A stretch of DNA of 64,000 nucleotides from Acidobacteriota bacterium (GTDB lineage Bacteria > Acidobacteriota > Vicinamibacteria > Vicinamibacterales > Fen-181), in contig PMZR01000125.1 of the NCBI GenBank assembly GCA_003170135.1, forward strand, positions 35,019-99,018, read 5' to 3'. Below the pieces are notes generated by a model. It was given only the letters and a program-made list of their open reading frames with translations, was not told the origin of the DNA and did not search any database. Shown here one piece after another: positions 47,480 through 56,329 of this stretch. Each line of letters begins with the position of its first letter. The first letter of the stretch is position 1. The translations under genes and the position numbers were made by a program.

Positions 47480-48454
47480 ATGAACCTCCTCGAGCAGCAG
47501 GCGAAGAACCGGCGGCGGACCTGGATGGTGATGGTCGTGTTCATCGCCGTCCTGTTCGTCCTCGGCTACGGATTCGACCTGTTCTACCTGGGGACGGACG
47601 TTCCCGTCGCGGGATTCCTCGCGTTGATCGTCGGTTCGATCTCCGCGCTGAGCGGGTACTACAAGGGGGACCTGGCGGTGCTGGCCTCCTCGGGTGCGAT
47701 CCCGCTCGAAGGGCGGCTGGCGTCCGAGCCGAACGACCAGGAGCGGCTGAAGCTGACCGAGGTGCGCAACGTCGTCGACGAGATGGCAATCGCGGCCGGC
47801 CTTCCACGGCCGACCATCTACGTCATTCCCGATCACGATCCGAACGCCTTTGCGACCGGCCGCGATCCGGCGCATGCCTCGATTGCCGTCACCCAGGGGT
47901 TGCTCGATACGCTGAATCGCGAAGAGCTGCAGGGCGTCGTTGCGCACGAGATGAGTCACGTCCGCAACTACGACATCAGGCTGATGACGCTGGTCGCGGC
48001 ACTGGTCGGCGCCATCGCCCTGTTGTCGGATTGGGCGCTGCGGGGGATGCGGTGGGGCGGCGGCGGCTCGCGGCGCAGCGGCGACCGCAAGGGCGGTGGC
48101 GGGGCCTCGCTCATCTTCCTGGTGTTCTGGATTATCGGGATCCTGCTGGCGCCGATCATCGGCCAGGCGCTGGCCATGGTGGTTTCGCGGCGCCGCGAGT
48201 ACCTGGCGGACGCGTCCGGCGCAGAATTGACGCGGAACCCGCTGGCGCTCGCGAAAGCGCTCGAAAAGATCGAGTCCGCCGCAGACCCGACCGAGTCGAT
48301 CAAGCGCGGCACCGCGAACCTGTGCATCGCCGATCCACTGGGGCGCAAGGCCGGCCTGCGCGAGGGACTGGTGGCCGACCTGTTCGCCTCACACCCCCCG
48401 ATGGTGAAACGCATCGCGGCATTGCGGGAGATGGCCTACGTGCCACCGGTCTGA
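47480..48454 (+). CDS. M48-family zinc metallopeptidase (HtpX-like)
   Basis: 324 residues from the ATG at 47480. Two N-terminal helices, then the zinc motif HEMSH at 156-160, two further helices (ALVGAIALLSDWALRG; IFLVFWIIGILLAPIIGQALAMVV) and the third ligand region REYLADASGAEL. A membrane quality-control protease. Its stop is five bases from the convergent rhomboid stop. Confidence 0.93.
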   Translation: MNLLEQQAKNRRRTWMVMVVFIAVLFVLGYGFDLFYLGTDVPVAGFLALIVGSISALSGYYKGDLAVLASSGAIPLEGRLASEPNDQERLKLTEVRNVVDEMAIAAGLPRPTIYVIPDHDPNAFATGRDPAHASIAVTQGLLDTLNREELQGVVAHEMSHVRNYDIRLMTLVAALVGAIALLSDWALRGMRWGGGGSRRSGDRKGGGGASLIFLVFWIIGILLAPIIGQALAMVVSRRREYLADASGAELTRNPLALAKALEKIESAADPTESIKRGTANLCIADPLGRKAGLREGLVADLFASHPPMVKRIAALREMAYVPPV

Positions 48455-48459
48455 AGGCT

Positions 48460-49188
48460 TCAGTGGAGGCGGCGGTCCCAGTCTTTCTCTTTCCCGCCGT
48501 GGTAGATGTCGAACTTCCGCCGCAGCCGGTTCATCTTCCACTTGAAATAGCGGTACTTCAATTCCGCGAGCGGCCGCGCCCGCCCGAATTTCAGGAACAC
48601 GTACCCGCCGGCCAGGCCACCGAGGTGCGCCGTCCAGGCCGTGCCGCTCGTAAACAGGCTCAGGGCGGCCACGATCATCACGAAGTACTTGGCCGGGACC
48701 GGAAAGAGAAAATACAGGTAGATCGGACGGTCCGGAAAGTACATCGCGTAGGCGAGCAGCAGGCCGAAAATCGCGCCCGATGCGCCGACGATCGTGGAGA
48801 CCAGCAACCCCGCGCCGAATGGAACCGGCAGGATCGCGACGAGCAGGGTAAGTGCCGCGCCGGCGATGCCGCTGACGAAGTAGAACTTGACGAAGAACGT
48901 CGTGCCCCAGAGCCGCTCCAACTCGACCCCGAACCACCAGAGCACCAGCATGTTCATGAGCAGGTGCACCGCGCCCGCGTGGATGAACATGTAGGTGACA
49001 GGCTGCCACACCCAGTAGCGGCCGATCACGTTGTAAGGCTGCAGCCCGAGATAGCCGTTGAACGTGGGGACGATCCAGCCGACCAGAAACGCGACGACGT
49101 TCGTCCAGATGAGGATCTTGACGGCGAACGACATCGGACCCGGGGTGAAGGAGTAGGCGAGCGTGCCGGGTGAGGAATAACGCCGCAT
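48460..49188 (-). CDS. Rhomboid-family intramembrane serine protease
   Basis: 242 residues with six helices. The catalytic serine is Ser137 in GASGAIFG and the histidine His187 in TAHLGGLAGG. The N-terminal HAGAVHLLMNMLVLWWFG is typical. A basic tail (RYFKWKMNRLRRKFD) follows the core. Convergent with the M48 gene, it completes a small cluster of membrane proteolysis genes. Confidence 0.94.
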   Translation of the reverse strand: MRRYSSPGTLAYSFTPGPMSFAVKILIWTNVVAFLVGWIVPTFNGYLGLQPYNVIGRYWVWQPVTYMFIHAGAVHLLMNMLVLWWFGVELERLWGTTFFVKFYFVSGIAGAALTLLVAILPVPFGAGLLVSTIVGASGAIFGLLLAYAMYFPDRPIYLYFLFPVPAKYFVMIVAALSLFTSGTAWTAHLGGLAGGYVFLKFGRARPLAELKYRYFKWKMNRLRRKFDIYHGGKEKDWDRRLH

Positions 49189-49466
49189 CAGCGTCCATCG
49201 GGAAGACGAGTCACATCAATCGACGCGGCCGCGGGCGTTGCCGCCACCTCGCCGCCTGGTCGCGCCAGAGCCTCTGATCGTACCACGACCGATTCATCCT
49301 GGGTCGAGCAACATCCGTACCCAGCCTCTGCCGCAGAGACGCGGAGGTGCGTAAGCGGCACATGCGCGACCTCGACCGCTCAGCATGGCTCCGTACAGAC
49401 TGAATCTCTCTCTCAGTCGGCATGCGCGCTCCGGCCTCGATCGCAGCGCCTGAAACCGACAAAAGG
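49189..49466. other. Intergenic region, 278 bp, no gene supported
   Basis: Between the rhomboid start and the murJ stop, both minus strand. It contains CTCTGCCGCAGAG (about 49327-49339), a small dyad that could end murJ transcription. The 83-codon ORF here is arginine-rich without recognisable features. Confidence 0.4.
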
Positions 49467-51116
49467 TCAGGTGCCGAGCATCCGCCGCCGCACGATCTTC
49501 ACCGCGTCGGCAAATTCGGCGATACGAAGCGCTCTTGCGGCCGCAGCCAGGACGCCGAGCGCCAGCGTGATGTCGATTGATACACGGACGAGACGCGCCA
49601 GGACGGCCTCTCCCCTGATGACCAGCGCCAGGGTCGCGTCCGCCTGCCAGACCACCGCGCCCATGACGAGGGACGCGGCAGCGATTTTGGCGAACGCGGC
49701 CGCGATGCGCCGGCCTTCCAGCCCGTCCAGCCTGGCGCCGAGCAGCCACAGCAGCAGCGTCGCATTGAACAGCGAGGCAATCGCGGTCCCGAGGGCGAGA
49801 CCCGGGTAACCGATGGCCCGCACGAGCGCGAGGCTCAGCGTGGCATTCAACAGGACGGTTGCGATGCTGACGGCGACCGGCGTCCGGCTGTCGTGCAACG
49901 CATAGAAGGCGGGCGCGGCGAAGCGCACGGCCGAGTAGCCTACCAGACCGGGTGCGTAGCATGCCAGGGCGACTGCCGTCGCCGCCGTGTCGGTGCGCGT
50001 GAAACTGCCGTGTTGGAAGAGCAGTGCGACGATGGGCCAGGCCAACGCAATCAGGCCAGCGGTGGCCGGCACATTCAGCATCAGCATCATGCGCAGCCCG
50101 CTCGACACCGTCTGGCCCATGCCGGTCAAATCACCCGTGGCCGCCTGGCGTGACAGCGTGGGAAGCGCCGCGGTCGCGACCGAGACGCCGAACAGTCCAA
50201 TCGGCATGTACATCAGGCGGAACGCGTAATTGAGCCACGAGACGGCGCCCGTGCCCTGGCCGGTCGCCAGCACGGTGTTCACGAACAGGTTGATCTGCAC
50301 GGCCGCCAGGCCCACAAGCCCCGGTCCCATCAGCACGAGCACCTGCCGCAGGCCCTCGTCACGCGTGTCGAGTGCGGGGCGGTAGCGAAAGCCTTCCCGG
50401 CGCAGCGGGACCCACTGCAGCGCCACCTGGCCGACGCCGCCGACGAGGGCGCCGATGGCGATCGCCATGATCCGGGGCAGGTGCACGAGCGGCATCACGG
50501 GGACCAGCACGATCGCGCACGCGATGGTCGCCACGTTGAACATGACTGGGGACAGCGCGGGCAGGAAGAACCGGTGCAGCGAGTTCAGCATGCCCATGCA
50601 TGCGGCCGCGACTGCGACGAGCGTCAGGAATGGGAAGAGGACGCGCGTTAACTGCACCGTCAGCTCGAGCTTGCCCGGGACGGCCGCGTAGTCCGATGCG
50701 AAGAGCGTCACGAGCGGCCGCGCGAAGACAAGACCCACGGCCACGAGCGCCAGCGTAATCACGAGCAACGCGCTGATGACGTACGTGCCCAGGCGCCATG
50801 CCTCGTCACGTCCGCCGCGGGAGAGACGCCGCGTGAAGGCGGGAACGAACGCCGCGCTCATCGCGCCCTCGGCGAAGAGGTCGCGAAAGAGATTCGGGAT
50901 GCGAAACGCGACGTTGAACGCGTCCATTTCGCTGCCCGCGCCGAACAGAAACGCCAGCACCTGCTCGCGGACGAGCCCGAGCAGCCGGCTCGTCATGGTG
51001 CCGATACTGATGAGCCCGGCCGAGCGCGCCAGATGCCTCGTGGAAGCGCCAAATGCGGGGACTCTCGGTTGCTCGGCCGCCCGCGAAGCCGCTTCGACGT
51101 CATCGGTTCGGTGCAC
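49467..51116 (-). CDS. murJ: Lipid II flippase MurJ (MviN)
   Basis: 549 residues from a GTG, about 14 helices. It flips lipid II across the inner membrane for peptidoglycan synthesis. SLGIGTMTSRLLGLVREQVLAFLFGAG-like SIGTMTSRLLGLVREQ, AFNVAFRIPNLFRDLFAEGAMSAAFVP and RFAAPAFYALHDSRTPV are signatures. About 35 residues precede the first helix, so a later start is possible. A putative extended -10 (TGGTACGCT, 51124-51132) lies right at the start codon. Confidence 0.95.
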   Translation of the reverse strand: MHRTDDVEAASRAAEQPRVPAFGASTRHLARSAGLISIGTMTSRLLGLVREQVLAFLFGAGSEMDAFNVAFRIPNLFRDLFAEGAMSAAFVPAFTRRLSRGGRDEAWRLGTYVISALLVITLALVAVGLVFARPLVTLFASDYAAVPGKLELTVQLTRVLFPFLTLVAVAAACMGMLNSLHRFFLPALSPVMFNVATIACAIVLVPVMPLVHLPRIMAIAIGALVGGVGQVALQWVPLRREGFRYRPALDTRDEGLRQVLVLMGPGLVGLAAVQINLFVNTVLATGQGTGAVSWLNYAFRLMYMPIGLFGVSVATAALPTLSRQAATGDLTGMGQTVSSGLRMMLMLNVPATAGLIALAWPIVALLFQHGSFTRTDTAATAVALACYAPGLVGYSAVRFAAPAFYALHDSRTPVAVSIATVLLNATLSLALVRAIGYPGLALGTAIASLFNATLLLWLLGARLDGLEGRRIAAAFAKIAAASLVMGAVVWQADATLALVIRGEAVLARLVRVSIDITLALGVLAAAARALRIAEFADAVKIVRRRMLGT

Positions 51117-51229
51117 GTCCGTTAGCGTACCACACCGGATCAGGACGCTTTGACATGGAACCAGACGCGATTTCAGTTCTGTGATCGGCTCGGGAGAAGC
51201 AACGCGAAGCGAGCGGCAGGGAGGGATCC

Positions 51230-51259
51230 AAAAAAATGGGGGTCCTTTGCAGGACCCCC
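51230..51259 (-). terminator. Rho-independent terminator of yqeY
   Basis: On the minus strand GGGGGTCCT, TTGC-complement loop, AGGACCCCC form a 9-bp perfect stem followed by ATTTTTTTGG. It lies about 100 bp after the yqeY stop and before murJ, so murJ likely has its own promoter. Confidence 0.88.
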
Positions 51260-51361
51260 GGGGAGGATGGGTAGAGGTCTTTGTCCCTTCACCTGTATTA
51301 GACGCATCTGAGGACGAAAAGTTTGCGGGACGCGGCCGCGGGCATACAAAGAGATGGAGAT

Positions 51362-51811
51362 TCAGCCGCCCAGTTTCCGTCGCACCATCTCATTGACCGT
51401 TCGCCCTTCGACGGTCTGTCCGGCCAGTTGCGCCATGACCGTCTTCATGACTCGGCCGATGTCCTTCGCCGAGGTTGCCCCGGTCTCGGCGATGGCGCGA
51501 TCGACCGCGGCTTCTATGACTGCCGGGTCGGCCTTGGCCGGCAGGTAGGCCTCGAGCACCGGCACCTCCGCCAGTTCCCGTTCGGCCAGGTCGAGGCGGT
51601 TGGCCTGCTTGAACTGCTCGGCCGATTCGCGTCGTTGCTTGACGAGCGTCGCCACGACCTGGCGTTCCTCGGCCTCGTCCAGCGGCCGTCCCTTCTCGAC
51701 TCCCCGGTTCACCAGCGCCGTCTTCAGCAGCCGCAGCGCTCCGAGCGTGACCGGCTCGTGGGCTTTCATGGCCCGTGCAATCGCCCCATTCACTTCGTCG
51801 ATGATCAGCAT
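51362..51811 (-). CDS. GatB/YqeY domain protein
   Basis: 149 residues. A single YqeY-type helical domain related to the tail of GatB (tRNA amidotransferase): RLLKTALVNRGVEKG, RRESAEQFKQANRLDLAERELAEVPVLEAYLP and KDIGRVMKTVMAQLAGQTVEGRTVNEMVRRKL. It is often encoded near rpsU and dnaG, but not here. Cellular role not settled. It is followed by a strong terminator. Confidence 0.93.
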   Translation of the reverse strand: MLIIDEVNGAIARAMKAHEPVTLGALRLLKTALVNRGVEKGRPLDEAEERQVVATLVKQRRESAEQFKQANRLDLAERELAEVPVLEAYLPAKADPAVIEAAVDRAIAETGATSAKDIGRVMKTVMAQLAGQTVEGRTVNEMVRRKLGG

Positions 51812-51904
51812 CGCTGCTCCACCTGGCGGATCACGCCGATCCGGTTCAACGTGATCGCGCCCACAACGAGCAGAAGACCACAGCGCCGCTGGCGATGCGG
51901 CTGC

Positions 51905-53089
51905 TCATGCCGGGACCACCTGCCCCTTTGACGTACCTGTGCCCCGCAGCGCGTCCCTGTAGACGGCAAGGAACTGCGCGGCGACGGCATCAGGCGAGAA
52001 GTTGCGACGGAGGGCGCGCCGCGTGTCGGAGCGGACGCGTCGCTTCATTTCCAGGACGTCGATGATGGCGCCGGCCAGCGCCACATCGTTCTCTCTGGGG
52101 ACGATGGCGACGTCGACACCGAACAGGTCGTTCAGCTCCACGCCGCCGGGATTGTCCGACGACACGACGGGTGTGCCGCAGGCCAGCGCCTCCAGGGCGA
52201 CGGTCGGACACGCCTCGAGCAACGATGGCAGCGCGAACACGTCGGCCGCCATGTCGTAGCGGGCGACGGCCGCGTTGTCGACCAGGCCGGCAAACGTCAC
52301 GTGCCCTTCGACACCCGCGCTGCGCGCGACCATCTGCAGTTCGTCTCGCATCGGGCCGGTGCCGCAGATGACCAGCCGGGTGTCCGGGAACCAGCGCACC
52401 ACCTCGCCCATCGCCTGGAGCAGGTAGCGCTGGCCGGCCAGCGGGTGGAGTCGCTTGACGTTCACGATGACGTGGCGGTTGTGCAGGCCGAGTGAGTCAC
52501 GCGCCTCGCGGATGCTCATCGAATCGCCAAGGAACTCCTCGGCGACCGGCGGATAGATGACGGTGGCATCGCGGCGCCCCAGCCCGACGTCGCTGGCATG
52601 AGCCATCAGGCCCTGGCTGTAGAAGGTCACCTGCGCCGCGCTTCGGTAGGCGCGCGTGAACAGGTCGAGCAACCGCCGCGGCTTGTAATGCCAGACCTCG
52701 GTGCCGTACAGGGTCAACACGGTCGGCTTGCGTCTGCGCGCCGCCAGCCACGCGCAGACTTCGACCAGGAAACCGTTGCTGTGCAGGTGCACGAGATCCG
52801 AGGAATCGATGAGCGGGCCGGCGACTTTCGCGATCGTGATGAAGCCGCTCACGGCGTCGATCTTCAGACGGCTCAGAAGCGCCGATTCCCCACGGTGCCT
52901 CGGAACCCACGCGACCGGCCCCGGCATGTCCACCCTGGCGACGTGCCTCCCCGCATCCTGCCGGGGAGGATGCGCGAGGTAGGCCACCTCGTCGCCCGCG
53001 GACACGGCCCACTGCCCCAGGTGAAACGGCAACAGCGCGTTGGCTGCCTGGTCGGGCGGGAGGTGAGGGGTGACGTGACAGATCCGCAT
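51905..53089 (-). CDS. GT4-type glycosyltransferase
   Basis: 394 residues from the ATG at 53089; a GTG two codons upstream overlaps the previous stop. A GT-B fold: N-terminal MRICHVTPHLPPDQAAN, C-terminal Rossmann half with FALPSLLEACPTVALEALACGTPVVSSDNPGG, containing the EX7E motif. It transfers a sugar to a surface glycan (substrate unknown). It lies in a run of minus-strand glycan genes starting at 56034. Confidence 0.9.
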   Translation of the reverse strand: MRICHVTPHLPPDQAANALLPFHLGQWAVSAGDEVAYLAHPPRQDAGRHVARVDMPGPVAWVPRHRGESALLSRLKIDAVSGFITIAKVAGPLIDSSDLVHLHSNGFLVEVCAWLAARRRKPTVLTLYGTEVWHYKPRRLLDLFTRAYRSAAQVTFYSQGLMAHASDVGLGRRDATVIYPPVAEEFLGDSMSIREARDSLGLHNRHVIVNVKRLHPLAGQRYLLQAMGEVVRWFPDTRLVICGTGPMRDELQMVARSAGVEGHVTFAGLVDNAAVARYDMAADVFALPSLLEACPTVALEALACGTPVVSSDNPGGVELNDLFGVDVAIVPRENDVALAGAIIDVLEMKRRVRSDTRRALRRNFSPDAVAAQFLAVYRDALRGTGTSKGQVVPA

Positions 53090-53094
53090 GGTCA

Positions 53095-54102
53095 CTACGC
53101 CGCAGGCCCGGCGAGCGGGGAAGGTCGCGCGCCCGACTCGCCGTACTGTGTCCGGAACTCGTGGAACGTGGCCGGCACCGCCTGCAGATCCTCGATCGCG
53201 AACCGCAGGAACCGATCGAGCTTGTCGAAGAACGCCGACAGCTCGCTCTCGTTCCGGTTGTACGGGCTGCCGCCCACGATGGCTTCGCTCGAATGAAACA
53301 ACAGATTCAGTTGCGGCGTGCCGGCGCCCGCCAGCCGGCGGGCCAGCGCCTTCATGTCGGCGAGCGGGGAATACGAAGGCCTCAGCCACATCACCCGGGC
53401 GACCCCCGCCTTCCGCAGGACGCGCTTGGTCGTGTACGGCCACGGCGCTCGCCCGTACAGCCGTTCGAGCCACGCTGGCAGGCGACGGTTCAGCCCCGCC
53501 GACACGGGCACTTCCAGCACGTCGCTCGCCCCCGGTCGCCGCGCGTCGTCGTAGGCAAGGAAGTAGGGCGACGCAGGCGCGCCGACGAAATCGGGACCGC
53601 CCTTGTGCGCCTCGTAGAAGAGAGGCGCGACGCTCGACTCGACGAGATACCCGGCCCGTTCGAGCGCCGAGACGTGCGCGGCGGAGAACCCGAACCGGCC
53701 CGAGCGGTAGGAGACCGGCCGCGCGCCGAGCCTGTACTCAATGGCTTCCGTCAGGGTGCCGAGCTGCTCGTCGAACTGCTCGATCGGCAGCGCCATCGCG
53801 TAGGGATGGCGGCGGACGTCCTCGGCGCGGCACGGCGGTGTCTCCCACGCGTGATGGTGGGCGCCGATTTCACAGTTGCCGCGCGCCAGCAGGCGGCCGA
53901 GCAGCGCCGCCGCGCGCGGATCGGCGACGACCGGATGCGTGACAAGGTAGGTCGGGCGCACGCCGCGGCGTTCGAACCGTTCGTGCAGCGCCTCGAGCGC
54001 GTAGATGTTCTCGAACGTCTGGCGCTCCCGGGCGGCGACATCCCACTGGTTGTCGCCCTCGGTGTCGATCCCGACGAGCAGGAAAGGCCGCGCCGCGTTC
54101 AC
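53095..54102 (-). CDS. Polysaccharide deacetylase-like protein
   Basis: 335 residues, NodB-type fold: VGIDTEGDNQ holds the catalytic aspartate pair region, ARGNCEIGAHHHAWETPP supplies the metal histidines, and YRSGRFGFSAAHVSALERAGY is the conserved arginine segment. This subgroup is common in glycan clusters. It probably removes N- or O-acetyl groups from a surface polymer precursor. Confidence 0.85.
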   Translation of the reverse strand: MNAARPFLLVGIDTEGDNQWDVAARERQTFENIYALEALHERFERRGVRPTYLVTHPVVADPRAAALLGRLLARGNCEIGAHHHAWETPPCRAEDVRRHPYAMALPIEQFDEQLGTLTEAIEYRLGARPVSYRSGRFGFSAAHVSALERAGYLVESSVAPLFYEAHKGGPDFVGAPASPYFLAYDDARRPGASDVLEVPVSAGLNRRLPAWLERLYGRAPWPYTTKRVLRKAGVARVMWLRPSYSPLADMKALARRLAGAGTPQLNLLFHSSEAIVGGSPYNRNESELSAFFDKLDRFLRFAIEDLQAVPATFHEFRTQYGESGARPSPLAGPAA

Positions 54103-54106
54103 TCGT

Positions 54107-55186
54107 TTATCGATCCTGGTCCGAATCGCCCAGCGTGACGTGCCAGCGGTCCTTGTTGTCGTAGAAGGTCGCCGGCACGGGCGACCCGTTGATCTTCGCG
54201 ACGAACTCCATGGTGCTCTTCACCTGGAAGTAGCCCGCCTTCTTCAGGGCGTGCCTGAACCCCGCGTGCATCGCGAACGTGCGAATCTTGTCCGAGTCGG
54301 CCTCCCGCGCTTCCACATCCACGAAGCGCAGGAGCGCTCTCAACGCGTCGGGGTCGTCCGGGTCCGCCAGGAAGTCGACGAGCAGCGTGACGCGTCCGCG
54401 CGGTTCCTGCACGTGCCGGTAGACCGCGTACCCGCGCGGCAGCCCGGCGCCGCCACGGGCTGCGGTCGCACCGTGTGGCCCGATGCCGTGCAGGACAACG
54501 ATGTTGTAACGCACGTGCGGCGGCTCCGCGTATTTCCAGTTCAGGTAGGCGGCGTCGCGGCGCACCGCGAGGTCGAACGTCGGGGCGACCGATTCCCACA
54601 ACGCGGTGAACCCGTCGTCGAAGCGGCGGATGGTGGCGAGTTCGCCTTCGACCGGACGCGAACGCGCGACCAGGCGGATGAGCGGCAGCGTCAGGGCGGA
54701 CACCAACCGGTTGATCGGCATGGGCCACGAGGGCCGGCGGACGGCCCGGCGCGTGAGCGGTTTCACCAGGCATGGCACGGGGCCCACATCCGGCCAGCGC
54801 AGCTTCTTGAAGAGCCGGTACGAGCCTTCCGACAGCCCGAGACCGAGCGATGCGCCGACGTGCTCGTCCCAGGTGCGGAAGAGCACTTCGCCCAGTCCCT
54901 GGCGCTGGCGTTCGGGCGCGACCATCACGTCCATGCCCCAGGACGCGCAGACGTCGCGGCCGGCGACGTGCAGGCGCACCGGCATCGTGGCGTACTGCCC
55001 CACGACCGTCGGTCCTTCGCGAGCGATCCAGATTTCGGGCGATCCGGCCGCGTTGTTCGGGTTCCGCAGGTACTGCCAGTCCCAGCGGAGCTTGTTCGCC
55101 TCGGCCGCGTCGGGTCCGAACACACGGCGATACATCTGATCGACGGCGTGGCGGTCGGCGGGCGTGTAGTGATCGATTTCGGCCAT
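54107..55186 (-). CDS. GNAT-family acyltransferase
   Basis: 359 residues from the ATG at 55186; the longer ORF upstream is a shadow. The N-terminal half has the acetyl-CoA motif VMVAPERQRQGLGEVLFRTW. The second half resembles a second, degenerate GNAT domain, as in proteins acting on cell-wall or glycan precursors. Four bases from the next gene in the run. Substrate unknown. Confidence 0.8.
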   Translation of the reverse strand: MAEIDHYTPADRHAVDQMYRRVFGPDAAEANKLRWDWQYLRNPNNAAGSPEIWIAREGPTVVGQYATMPVRLHVAGRDVCASWGMDVMVAPERQRQGLGEVLFRTWDEHVGASLGLGLSEGSYRLFKKLRWPDVGPVPCLVKPLTRRAVRRPSWPMPINRLVSALTLPLIRLVARSRPVEGELATIRRFDDGFTALWESVAPTFDLAVRRDAAYLNWKYAEPPHVRYNIVVLHGIGPHGATAARGGAGLPRGYAVYRHVQEPRGRVTLLVDFLADPDDPDALRALLRFVDVEAREADSDKIRTFAMHAGFRHALKKAGYFQVKSTMEFVAKINGSPVPATFYDNKDRWHVTLGDSDQDR

Positions 55187-55197
55187 GACGCACACGA

Positions 55198-56034
55198 TCA
55201 GGGGCGCGCGAGCACGTACTCGATGTTCGACGTGAAGATGTCCTGCATCCACAGATGGCGCCGCAACAGCGTGGCGAGCGGACGGGGCGCGCGCCTCGCC
55301 GTTCCCGTCAGGTGCACTTCCTCGCGCACGACCTCCAGGCCCGAGGCGCCGATCTGCCGGCGGAGGCGATCGAGTCGGACGCGTTCGAGCAGGTCGTCGT
55401 GCTTCGACTCGCCGCGCCGGGCGGCGCCGATGAAGGAATTCTCGTGCACCGGTTCGCGCAGCGTCCATGGCGCCCGGCGTGCGAGCATCAGGAACGTGCC
55501 GAACGCGAGCCGGCGGCCGAGCAAAAGGTGCAGCGGGATCGGGATCCGCAGTCGCGGCAGGTGTGCACCTGCAAACGACAGGTACGGCGCCGTCGACAGG
55601 TACATCGATCCGCCGGGCCGCAGCACGCGCGCGCACTCCCGCAGGTAGCGTGGCGCGTCGGCGACGTGCTCGAGAACGGCGTGCGAGAGCAGCAGGTCGA
55701 AGCTGGCGTCCCGGAACGGCAGCGCCTGGCCGTCGGCCACGGCGAACCGGAGATTGCAGACGCGCCGCTCGGTGGCCAGCCGCGTGCCGGCGCCGCGGAA
55801 CCGCTCCGTGATGTCGATGCCCATCACCAGCTGCGCCTCCTCGGCGAGTGACAGGGGCATCCCGCCGCCGCCGCAACCCGCGTCGAGGACCCGGCCGCGG
55901 ATGACGACGCCGGCCCGCTCGAGGAACGCGATCACCTTCGCGCTCCGGTAGTACTCGAACAGCGCGTAGTCGTACTCCGAGCGGAAGCGGCGGTCGGCGT
56001 GCGTCTTGATGGCGGACTCGTCGATGTGGCGCAC
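55198..56034 (-). CDS. SAM-dependent methyltransferase
   Basis: About 278 residues if started at the GTG at 56034; the ORF extends to an ATG at 56193, but the added region is Arg/Pro-rich and overlaps a promoter-like TGCTACACT. Class I motif VLDAGCGGGGMPLSL, and FDLLLSHAVLEHVADAPRYLRE. It ends with MQDIFTSNIEYVLAR. Likely methylates a glycan or glycolipid given its neighbours. Confidence 0.82.
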   Translation of the reverse strand: MRHIDESAIKTHADRRFRSEYDYALFEYYRSAKVIAFLERAGVVIRGRVLDAGCGGGGMPLSLAEEAQLVMGIDITERFRGAGTRLATERRVCNLRFAVADGQALPFRDASFDLLLSHAVLEHVADAPRYLRECARVLRPGGSMYLSTAPYLSFAGAHLPRLRIPIPLHLLLGRRLAFGTFLMLARRAPWTLREPVHENSFIGAARRGESKHDDLLERVRLDRLRRQIGASGLEVVREEVHLTGTARRAPRPLATLLRRHLWMQDIFTSNIEYVLARP

Positions 56035-56329
56035 GGCTGGTTCGTGATTCGGGCGGAGCCCTGCTGAGCTGCGGTCCAGGGGGGCGCCGTTGGTCTGCCG
56101 ATCGGCTGCGGGTCCCGCGTCGAGGCGGGATCCCGCCGGCGATCGGCCCGGGAGAACTCGGCGGATCGCAGCAGGAAAGGTGCAGTGTAGCATCTCGGGC
56201 GGTCGGACCGCATCATCGGCCGACCGGCGGCGGCGACCTCATCAACTCGTCCGTGGTTCCATGGTACACTCGCCCGGGTTCACGCTTGGCGTTCCGCAAG
56301 CGCGCCCTTCATTCAATAGAGATTCTCCG
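56035..56329. other. Divergent region between methyltransferase and SGNH gene, with two TGnTACACT boxes
   Basis: Extended -10 boxes face outwards: TGCTACACT on the minus strand (56191-56183) and TGGTACACT on the plus strand (56262-56270). They are 70 bp apart. They are the reason for the downstream starts chosen for both genes. Confidence 0.5.

Noticed and set aside
49211-49462. 83-codon minus-strand ORF between rhomboid and murJ genes
   Set aside because: Arg-rich, no ribosome site or motif recognised; probably noncoding.
51150-51155. TTGACA on the plus strand upstream of the murJ region
   Set aside because: No -10 at the right distance and no plus-strand gene downstream.
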